From contig NC_049985.1 of assembly GCF_000003815.2 (NCBI RefSeq), positions 4,212,267 through 4,272,266 on the forward strand: DNA of 60,000 bases, written 5' to 3'. This document shows positions 36,105 to 48,100 of this stretch, in pieces. Position numbers and translations under genes: made by a program. This stretch comes from Branchiostoma floridae (lineage: Eukaryota > Chordata > Leptocardii > Amphioxiformes > Branchiostomatidae). Numbering within the stretch: the stretch's first letter is position 1; every line of letters begins with the position of its first letter. Under the pieces are notes generated by a model that saw only the letters and a list, made by a program, of their open reading frames with translations, made no database searches and was not told the origin of the DNA.

Positions 36105-39100
36105 CTGTACTGTGCAATCAAAACACCTCTTTAACTGCCCGTTCATAAGTCAAATGCATTATCCATATCACGCCTTCATTCTAAAAATCGTCAACAGGTT
36201 TATTTTTAGTGACTACTACGTGTTGCTCAGACACGATCCCATCAGATCCACAGCAGGATAGACAACTTCCTATTGGCTGCTGTGTGACTGGCCGATAAGG
36301 GCTTCGTCACCATCAGGGACTCAATCAAATCCCGCTCTCCTATTGGCCACCCTAAGGCTATGATGGCACCATCATACGCAAGACGTCCTCTGGGAGCCAA
36401 AAACCGATGGGAGCGTGCCAATAATTTTTTTTTTTTCTTTTTGGCAGAAAATCTGCTTCCATTATGAGTTCCAAATGACTGTACACTCCGAATAGGTTAT
36501 ACCGAACAATGTATTATTCATTTTTGTTCTTACACATCTTCTTCCTTGATTTTGGAATTCACTTTTGCATTGTATTACATTAGTATCCGTTTTCCTTTTT
36601 TTCAATTTCCGACATGCTTATATGTGCTCATTTTATAGCCGCTTTGTACGATTTACATTGTGGTCGTTTTTATGTTGTTGTTTTTAGGGCCCCGGTGGGT
36701 GGGGTAACTGATGAAAAATGACGCGCGCGCGGATGTAAAATCAACATGGCCTAGATCTGATTGACAGCTGAAATTGTCTGCGTTCAGGTTCAGGAAGCTA
36801 CTGTAGCTATTAGCCAGCTATTCTCGTCTTATTAGGTTATTATTCCCCGTGAGAAAAAGTTCAACATCTGCAGCTGTTGATGGTTTGACGTACGTCTAGC
36901 CTTACAATGATATCGCAATGATATAATAATGTCTCTGTTGTGGTCTGTAGTTAGCCCAGTGGGGGAAAATGTACAATAAAAGTCTTCTCTATCCAATTAC
37001 TGTTCTTTGCATTACGCTACCATGCAGATGCTTATGAACGAAGAGAGCAGAGTTATGAAATATTGTGTTCAGTCTGTCAGAGCGAGCGATGCTTTTGACT
37101 GCTCTTTCTGTCCTTTGTCTGAGTGTACTGGCGGGGGTTTCGGCCTTTTACACCTGGATGAGGACGAGGGTTTCAATCCCGAATGTTGTCTCTTGACTTT
37201 TTTTTGCTTTTTTTTTTAGAGAATGAGTTGTAGTCTATGATACAAGACCTTAGTCCTGTCACACACGACAATGGTCGATTTGCATGTAATTTTTAACTGT
37301 TAAGTTATGTGTTGTTGGGGCCATTTCTTACCTGAATGTGGCTTACCATAGCACATCACACTGCTGAATGGGGAAGTAAATTTGAAGGAGCAACATAGAA
37401 AAAGTCACATTTTACTTCTCGGATCAAGGAGGTTGAATTGGCACAGGACTGCCAGCAGGACAAGGGTTAACAGGTTGTCTCCCATCCCTTATACTTATCG
37501 TAAAGAGCCAGACACGGTTTTCCTTAAACAGAGCCTATTGAGCATATCGTCTGTCTGCCTTAGAACGGCCAGTGGAAGAAGAGCTTTCCAGTCAGCAAGC
37601 TGACACTTGATACATTTCCCATGAGATGGCGTACTTTCCCATTCTGTCGGATGTAATGGCAGTGCACGTTGAGAACGTGTACTTGGACATCAGTCCCGGC
37701 TAAGCCCAAGTGTAAGCCGGTATAACGCGAGTGCTGAACCTCTTCCCTGGTCATTTGTCTTCTCTAAGCCGGGGATGATGGTCTGGAGCTGTCTGAGCTG
37801 GGGAATCCCACGCCGAGGCGCACGGGCGGCACATCACGTATTCCGTACATTTTGTAAACATGTAGAGGTGATACCGAGACATGCCCAATTTGCGAGAAGA
37901 AACGCAATACGTCCGTATCATATATTCTCAAGCTCTACTTTCATTTCATTGATGCAAACGTCTGCCAATCAGATATTTATAGAAGTTACATCACTCGATG
38001 ACTAAGAGGGATAGGGATGAAGAGGGTTAGAATGTTAGCGAGACATTGTTACATGTCACCATTATTATCATTATTACTGCTAGTATGTTTCGTTTGTTTG
38101 TTTTCTTCGTTGTATATGATACTTTTGGGATAAAGTTGTTTACAGTGACACATTGCCATTGTGTTTGCTGTGATTTTTTTAAAAAGCGTACGTAATGACG
38201 CGGTCGTAATAGGATGTCGTAGAATCATTCAACAGAGTTAGGTAGAAAACGCCGATAACGATCTAAGACGCTAAGCTTTAAAACTGAACCTCGTAAGGCA
38301 TTTGCTTTGGGTGACTTTGTATCTAGTGTCTACTGGACTCCATAAGCTGGTAGAAAATAGTAGAATCGATTTGGCCAAGTAGACTGAATGTTGTACCAGA
38401 GGAGCCATTGGAGTGTAGTTTGCAACCTAAAATATCTGTCATGTCTGATCAAGGATATTATCACCTCTTTGATCGACAAACGACAAGCTCTCAACTTGTC
38501 CTACGTCCTATCACAATCTCAAGTCTGACCTTTTTTTATTTGCGGCGACACCATTCACACCACTCACTTCCTGACACTCCACTGACAGTGTAGTCAAAAA
38601 TATAAGTACGGACACACAAGAACGTAGGGAACAGACACACCGAAATCAAAATAAAACTCCGTTCACTAAAATAGACAATGTATCCCCTACACTAACGCTA
38701 GTTCACCTTTATCCACGAAGTATTGTATATCCATCATGTAAATGTAAAACGCGAGTATCTAAGGATATTACTTCGATGGAAGTATGATACTGCAATTTGA
38801 AACCACCGTCCGTCGACGTAATATCTATAAACACATCGTTAAAAAAACGGTTATAGGTTACCCCACGAATAAAGGTGAACAATCGTCAGCGACGTGTCCT
38901 CAGGCTGTCTCTGCGCATGACTTTTCTAGTTGCATATATATCCAGCCAGGAGCACGAGGTTATTCTGCACAGAGGTCAGCCCGGAACTATCCATTTCTAG
39001 GCAATTGCCAAGAGGAAAACAAGTTTATTGCGCCCTGTGTTGACCCCGGCATAACTAGTCTTACCAAGGCCGATAGGTTTTCCTTATGTAAATATTTGAT

Positions 39101-42100
39101 CAGCTAACAGTTTTTTAATGTACGACCGTTTTATTTGCTCTGCCAACATTGTTAGTCGGTCACTGATCTCTCTGACTCAGTATGTTAATGTTACTAGACA
39201 GTAGTACGCAAGTTGTCGCAGTCGGGGGATTCGGTCAGTGGGGTATGCCGCTAGCTAGGCGTACGGTTTTGATGCCGTAGACTTCCCAATCAGACTGTGA
39301 TAGTTTTCTGCATGTAAATATTGGATCAGTGATCAGCTTTTTTAATACACAAACGTTTTATTTGCTCTGCTAACATTATTAGTGGATCGCTGATCTCTCT
39401 GACCCACTATGTGAATGATACACAAGTTGTCGCAGTCGGGGGATTCGGTCGTTGGGTTGTGCCGCTAGGTCATAGATACCCGTACGTACGGTTTTGATGT
39501 CGAAGAATTTTCAAGCAGGCTGTAACCAATAAGGTTGCCTTTTACTAATCTCCTTGCCGTAACAGAACAAAAATGACAGGCTATATAGCCATATCAGCAT
39601 ATCAGACAGGAATCTGATATGCTGATATGGCTATTTCATTACTAACAAGACAGATGTACAAGATAGAAATAACACAAACTGTAAGGTTTTTTAATAGCTT
39701 TATGTAAGGTTTTTAGCTTTCATAATAACGTATTGACGACATCATCAGACACAATTGACGTCATACCAACAAAGGTATCTGTCTATTACAGACTCTGATG
39801 ACGTGATATCTAACAGTTACTAATATTCTCCACAAGCCTTTGTGATTACGGTTGAGGCTCATGTTAGCAATCTGCCACCAGAACTCGTGCTGTGCGTTTG
39901 ATTGCAGTACTGAGTACACGTGCGCGTACATGCCGAACGGCGCGTAAAGGCCGGTGTGACAGCGATCTCGCCCCCCCGGCGATCTCGCCCCCCCGGGGGG
40001 CGAGATCACTAGCGTTTTCGCCCCCCTTTAGCGTTTTCGCCCCCCCCCCCCAAGAGCAGCTGGCTACTACATATTACAGGTGCGCTACCTGGTACTATAC
40101 TGCACCTGGGGAGTAACGTACTAGTATATGGTGTGTTACCTGGTACCTATATGGCACCTTATTACCGTACCGAAAGATGTCACACCTCGAAAGTCGATAC
40201 TATACTGACATACTAACATTTCCAAAGCACTAACAAAAACACAGGTGAATAATAGTTTCTCATTATAAACACTATCTACGCGCAAGTTGATATAGCTGTT
40301 GCTAAATGTTACACAAACACTGGTAAAGTACCAGTCTTAAGAAACACGGGTAAATGCATCAGTTCCTAAATACTAGAAAAAACAGTCATGTTGGAGGTGA
40401 AGATATCCCTTGGCCAGGTGCATATACCAAAATGTGCGTTATTCTAATTAATAAGTAATATTTGCATAATTAATAAAGACATTACATAGTTCTTTTGTGG
40501 TCACTTCATGGTAGAGACTTCATATTGGAGATATATAGGTTGCTTGAGGACAGGTGAATACAATGAAATACATCTTATGTCAAGACTCAGGTATATGCAA
40601 TAATGGGAATTCAAGGGACCAAACCCTCCTTGTCTGAAACAAGTTCAACTATCTTATTACCATGTAATTACGTTAATATTGATACTATGAATGGAGTTAT
40701 GTATCAAACTCGTGTACTTATATCATTCTGAAACTACATTTTGTGATTTATACCAATCAACTTCTAAAATGTCATGTAAACCCGTTTTTTTGGGGGGGGC
40801 GAAATCGCTAAAGGGGGCGAGGTAGGGGGGCGAGATCACTAGCCGGGGAGGGCGAGATCGCTAGTGATTTCGCCCCGGGGGGGCGAGATCACGGGGGGGG
40901 GGCGAGATCGCTGTCACACCGGCTCACTTCTCTCACCTTTCAGCTTCAGGGCACGCATTGATACTTACATGTATATATATATAGTTTCACCAAGAGTAAA
41001 ATCGTCATCGTTTGCATTCTTGTTTACACCACGTCTTATTACGATAAGGTAGAAACTCTATGTTGAAATCAGTGCATTTGGAGCTGAAGCACGAAGCCCG
41101 GCTGATGGAAATTAACCTTACTCAATGTGTAACAGATTTCGTTGTGGCCAAACCTACAGTCTAGAGTAGCTTTGTAGGTGGTCTGTATTAGGGGTGGGTA
41201 CCGGTACAGAAAATTCAGGTCCAGGTCCGGTTCAGGTCCAAAGGATCAGGTCCAGGTCCGGACCTGAACCTGGACCTGATGCAGTATGACTCATACCAAT
41301 GGTCCATTTCACTACAAAGAAATCTGTTTGGTGGAGTATTAGACTTACACTGGCGTTTCAGAATCCTACAACGCTAACTACACCTGTACGATTGACTGTA
41401 AGCCTTGGTAGAAATTACTATAAACTCTACTCTACTTCACTCTTGTTATTTTCTTCCACCTGCAAGCGCCAAAACGTGTGAATGCCTGATAAAATAATCT
41501 GTTAATTTTCTAATCGGTCCAACATCCGGTCCACCTAATTTTTTCAGGTCCGGTTTTTCTGGACCGGTCCAATAAGAAAAACCGGTTTTGTACCGGTACG
41601 CTGTACCGATACCCAGCCCTAGTCTGTATCATGCGGTTGCGTCCCTTGCTTTGCCACAAGTACAATGCCTCGCTTACTACTGTATCTTATCTTATCTTAT
41701 TATTGTAAGGCCTTGATTTCATTTCGTTTAACATGATTTACTGAACTGGTATCTATAATGACTTAAATTGATTGTTTCGTCTATTGTATCAATATTGATT
41801 GAATGCATGTTGTATTATGATTGTGTTGGTATAGTGTCCATGAAAACGTGTCCTTGAAAACGTGTTTCACCACACCGTCCACTGTTGTGGAAAAGCATAA
41901 TAAATAGATAAATAAAGCCCCTGTCACACACCTCGGATTCCCACGATTCGGCTACAATCACCCCCAAACTTAAGGTCGGCGCTGGGTTGGTAGTAACCTG
42001 GAATCAACTGTATCCTAGCTTCATTTCGCTCTCCTAATCGCATCTACGCAGAATAGAACTGACTCTTATTTTAGCAAAATTTACAGTTTATTTATTTATT

Positions 42101-45100
42101 CATCTCAAAACGGATGGGTAGCCCCACAACTTTTGAAAGTTGATTCAAAGGGGGTCCACAATATATGTCAAACAAAACAGTCGGTTGGTGCAGACGACAT
42201 TTTAAAGACTACATAGTAGGCAACCTTGCAAACTAACTCCCAACCACAGACAAATTTGCTCATGACTAACTTCCAACCATGGTTTGGAGCAAGTCGGGAG
42301 GCCATGGATGGCTATATGTGACAGCTGGAGATTAAAATAACACAACTGTTGAGCCAGCATAATGTAAGGGCTGTTGAGGTGAACTGTTGAGCAGGGGGTA
42401 GGGTATAGTAGGATAAGAAATAAATGAAGACAAAGTACCAATCTGAAACCGTTTATTTTCTAACTGGATCAATGGCACACAACTATTTGTATTTCAATTT
42501 TATTCAATGAATTAAAATACACCGTGCCCTTGCAGAGAAAGAAACATTGCAAAAAAAGTTTTAAACTAGAGTTCCACGAACACATACCTTTGCCAAATAA
42601 ACCAGGTTTGTTATGTAGAATGTGTTACTCATTACATTTTATTTTATATGCCTGGAGTTGGTTCCCATTGCTCATACAAATTAGATCCCTATTTACATAA
42701 TAATATTAAATTGTATCAAGCATCACTTAAGTTATCAGCATACCAAAAATCATGATGATACTTTCATCCTTCTTGAAACCGGCTCCTGCAGTTCAAGGAA
42801 AGACGTTAGCGGACCCAAACATACACCTCTTACTCTCTGCCATCTTTTTCAGTTACATATGTGACAAATTTGAAAGTCCTATCACTGAATGCAGTGGATT
42901 TATCAACTTCCGTCATTAATTATGCAAATTAGCTGTTACTTTGCATAACTAGCATCTCATTGTGTAAGTTTTTACTTAGGCTATCTACATACCAAAAATC
43001 ATGACGATCCGTCAACACGTTCATATTTTCCCATTAATTATGCAAATGAGATCATCATCTGCATAATTAATAATGTATTGATATTTCTTTCTTTCTCAGC
43101 TACAAATGTGACAAGTTTAAAAGTCCTATAAAGGAATGCAGTGGATTTACAAACTTTCCTCATTAATTATGCAAATTAGCTGTCGATTTGCACAATTAGA
43201 ATTCCATCATGTAAGTCTTCCCTTCGGCTATCTACATACCGAAAATCATGACGATCCGTCAACACGTTCATATTTTCTCATTAATTATGCAAATGAGGCC
43301 ATCATTTGCATAATTAATATGCATTGATATTTCTCTCTTTCTCATCTATATATGTGACAAGTTTGAAAGTCCTATCGTGAAATGCAGTGGATTTATAAAC
43401 TTTGTTGCTGATTTGCATAATCAGTATTCCATTATGTACATTGTTACCTGGGCTATCTACATACCAAAAATCATGACAATCCATCAACACGTTCTACAGT
43501 TATTCTCGTCCAAAGTTTGAAAGGAAATCGGTGACTGCAGTTCCAAACAAGCCGCTAGGGGGTCCAAACTTACGGCACTTACTCTCTGCCCCAAGGGCTA
43601 TCTACCACTAAAAAATCATAACCACAGCATGTCCAGAACACGAGATATAAAAAATTGAGGTTCTGCTGCAGTACCTTAGCAAGCCCCTAGGGGGCCCATT
43701 ATCGAACTTGACCTTCGTTTTCCCGACCCCTACCCACCTACCAAATATAATCGGGATACATTAAAGGCTTCTCGAGTTATGCTGTTAACAGACAGACACA
43801 CAGACACACAGACACACAGACTCACAAGCCTAAAACATAACCTTAGCCATTCTGGCAAAGGTAATCAAAATTAACAATTTTGCAATTTTTCCGCTGAAAA
43901 CAAAACATGATGATAACTCTTTTAAACAAGACATACATCTGTGTTGCCTAATGAACGTTGACTCTACAAGTCAGTGTGACATCATTTAGTGATTACGACG
44001 ACCTTGACCTCTGACCCTTCAAACCCACCTTACCGTGTCACCGTTCGGAACTGTTTGTTTCCACATGTCTGTAGCGTCCACTCGGAGGTGGGGCGGCAAA
44101 ATAAATACAACCGTGCACGTGGCAGAGAGAAGTGCGATTGCAAACAAGATTAGATTAAACTAGAGTTCCTCGAACACACATCTTCGCCAAATAAACATTC
44201 TTTATCGAAGGTCGTTGTTTTTGAATGATTAATGTATGTAATTATGGCTATAATGGACCGGATAAGCACCAAATACAGCTTAATACGAGATGTTAATATA
44301 GCAAAGCTGGATGTAAGGTCTTTAGTTAGGCTAGGTTAGGCTAGGTCTTTAGTTTTATATAAGATTTCACTCTACAAAATGTACATTGCAGTCTTTTCGT
44401 AAAAAAAGAAATAATAAACAAACTTTGAGTGACTGGCCTATATATTAGATAATAGGTCATCTAAGGGTTACCTAAGGGTCGTACGTAAGGATTGTTACGG
44501 CCCCGCCTTGGTGAATGTTTGTGTCCATCTCATGAAAATAGTAAGTAAAGTTTTGCAATCGCGAGTTAAGTCAGAGGTATTTTACACAGTCTACCTGGCC
44601 TGGCTATCACGTCAGGCTACTCAGATCCCCCCATTCATAGCCCCGCAAAGACAAAATAGCTGATTGACAGGCATAGTAATTGCTAATCTCCAAGTATTAG
44701 TATATTCATAAGCCTTACTTAGATCCTCCTCTACAACCTAGCACAAACCGAGACAAGATACGATACCACCCGCGTTCTATGACCGCACTCGTACAACCCG
44801 GAAGTATATGATATTGTCGTAATCGGTTGCACGGAAACCCCCATGCAGTGTGAAATCGAGGCCAAAATCAGGCAAAAAGAGCCAGTTTGAAGGCCAACTT
44901 TGACTCTTCAAATCTCATCCTGAAATAGTATTTGAATCATTAAGCGTACTGTATGCGATCGAACAACTCATGAGGATTACGTTGGCACCTTTGACAGCCT
45001 GATTTAGCCCACCGCGATGTTTTAATCTTTTTTTACGTGACCATGTCTTATGCCTCAAACGGGCGGGCGTGTAACACCCTGCCATGGCATGACGATTAGT

Positions 45101-48100
45101 TCTGCTCCACCTTTGATTTGTCTGTGCTAAGACCCGGAGGGCAGGGGGTTAATTTGGTGTGACTGGCCCTTGTCAGGGAAAGGAGATCAGGCTTCTGCTT
45201 CTGTCTGAAGGGCTTGAATGATAAATGAAGATTAATGGTCCACACATTAGTGCTGGACTAGGGTGACAATGGTGCCAGTGTCATGTTGCACTGCACACCA
45301 CTTTTGTAAGGGATGTGGTTCTCTCCATGATAAGAATCCCAAAGTTATTATATTAAGTAGATCGCAATTTACATAATTAGCATCTCATTATGTTGATAAT
45401 CACCCTAAGTACCTACCTACCAAAAGCAAAGAATATCCATCAATCCCCTCTGCAGTTATCCTTTTTAAAAGTTACAAACTATAAGACCCACTGCAGTTCC
45501 AAACAAGCTGCTAGGGGGCCCAAAATTACACCATTCACTCCTAGTCTCAACAGCTATCCACCACTTAAAAATCATGAACATGGCACTTCTGGAAAATTTA
45601 GGCGCAAGCTTTGATGCTCACTTGCAGTACCAAAACAAGTCGCTAGGAGGCCCATTATCGAACTTGACCTTCCTTTCTGTGTCCCCTACCTATCAACAAA
45701 ATATCATTAGCATCCATGTAGAACATCTCGAGTTATCGTGTTAACAGACAAACGCAATTACATACAAAGCCAGCTACAGCACCATAGGTAAAAGCTAGCT
45801 AAACCATTCTCGCACATGACAATCCTTTACACAACCGCTACACACCTGCCAAATATCGTAGAAATCGCCCAGCTGCATTTTGAGTTATGCTTCTCGAAAC
45901 AAACCTCGAAAAAATACAAAGCTCGCTGCTGTACCGTAGGAAAACGCCAGGTAAACCATTTTCAAACTAGGCATGCCTTTCGACAACCGCTACACACCTC
46001 CAAAAAATCAAAAAGTTCCATCCACAATTTCTCGACTTATATGCTGTTGACCTACATACAGACCCAAGTAAGCAATCTTCTGGCGAAGATAATAAGAGCA
46101 TGATTTTTGTGGTGGTAAGGTTGTGTGGTGTAACCGCGGGATGTTGGCCCGGAATCCAGAGGACCGGGCTCCGAATGATACTGTAAATGCATTTAAGTTC
46201 GCGGGGATTTGATTTCGTGGTAGCGGGAAAAAGGTCTTTTCGCGGTGGTTTTAATTTAGCGGTAGCACCATACACTGTAGAATCTTAATGCCCTGGAAAA
46301 ATAACATAAATCCACCGCGAACATTTCTGCATTTACAGTATCATGCTACCGATCTTTTCCCCTAAGGAAAGGCATTATACACGAGTTTCCTCACTCAACC
46401 CAGGTGTAGAAATGGGTACCTTACTTCGGTTGGGAGGTAAAAGGCGGTAAATGGGCTTCACCTCCCAATACTGTGGGGTTCCCTGGTGTAACCGCAGACT
46501 GTTTGTCCCGGAATCCAGAGGACCTGGGATCGTATCCTGTCATGCTACTGATCCTTTGCCCTAAGGAAAGGCATTATACACGAGTTTCCTCACTCAACCC
46601 AGAAGTAGAAATGGGTACCTTACTTCGGTTGGGGAGGTAAAAGGCGGTAAATGGGCTTCACCTTCCAATACCATGGGGTTCCCTGGTGTAACCGCAGACT
46701 GTTTGTCCCGGAATCCAGAGGATTCCCGAATCCTGCCATGCTACCGATCCTTTGCCCTTAAGAAAGGCATTACACGAGTTTCCTCACTCAACGCAGGTGT
46801 AGAAATGGTAACATGTTGTTTCGCAACAATGTCAGTTGACAACCGTCAGTTCGCAACAAGGCAAGTCTTTTCGCAACAAGGTACAAGTCGTGGCAAGTTC
46901 GCAACATTTGAATGTTATTAATCTTGATAACCTAATAGTATTAGAAATCGTATTCCTAACATAATTAAATGGGTACCTGACTTCGGTTGGGGATGTAAAA
47001 GGCGGTAGAAGGAGAGGGATGGGCTCCGCCTTCCAGTACCGTGATCTAGACACAGTGGATAACAACGCACTGCCCCTACGGCCAAGTGGACTACCTTTAC
47101 TTTTACCTTACCTTCGGCGACAGATTGCCATATCAATATCAGCAATGAGCGAACCTTAAATAAAAGATCTCTAGTTAATCACAGGTGGACGCCACTCTCT
47201 TACTTTATATATCACATTAACTTAAACATTTCCATAGCGTCCATACATGTAGATAGCGATCATCTCAAATACCTTTTATATAACCCTGGCATTGTAACAT
47301 TGCATTTATCACATATAGTACGATTGTTGTGCTTGTAATAAGACATAGTCTGTCCCTGTATCTTTAAAGCAATTCTCTGCCTTACATTATTTGTCTAACC
47401 TCTTACGTTAAAAAAAACTATATGTAAACGCATTTACTTTTGATGGTAACCTTTCCGAAGTATTTTTATTGTACCTCTACCATGACTTGCCCTTCATAAC
47501 AGCCTGCGGCCAGTTGGGTGCCACTGTTTGTACTGTATGTCTTTTTATAAATCACGTCAAAACAAAGCAAGGCAAATCAAATCAATGTCTGCCCGGATGC
47601 TATTCTATTTGATATACCGTGGCTCCCATGCTGGGTTGCTGAGGGCGTGAGAATGAGAGGAACGGGAAACTAAATAGTATAACCTAGTTCGAAAAACAAA
47701 CCTCATGTATCGGTAAACGTAACCTTATTTCTGTTATTGTCTATTGTATTGTTACCAAGGCTAGTCCTTGATAATAGCCTCCGGTTAGTTGGGTAGTCCT
47801 GGCTGTATTTCTCACTATATGAATAGCCGAATAAATCAAATCAAATCCACCAGGCTAGCGCAATGTGTCTGTACATGGCCATTCGTCTGGTTGGTTGTAT
47901 ACACCCGATGACTGGCCTAGCATTCCTAGATCGGTACAAAAATAATCACATTATAGTAACATTTACTTACATTTTCCCATGTGAAGTCCATCGGAGGTCT
48001 GCGAATGTAAAATATGTCCGTGACTTTCTCCGCCCTCGCGAACTCCTCCTCCCCGAACAGCTCCCTCACTTTCTCCCCGACGTACACAAACTTCATGTTC

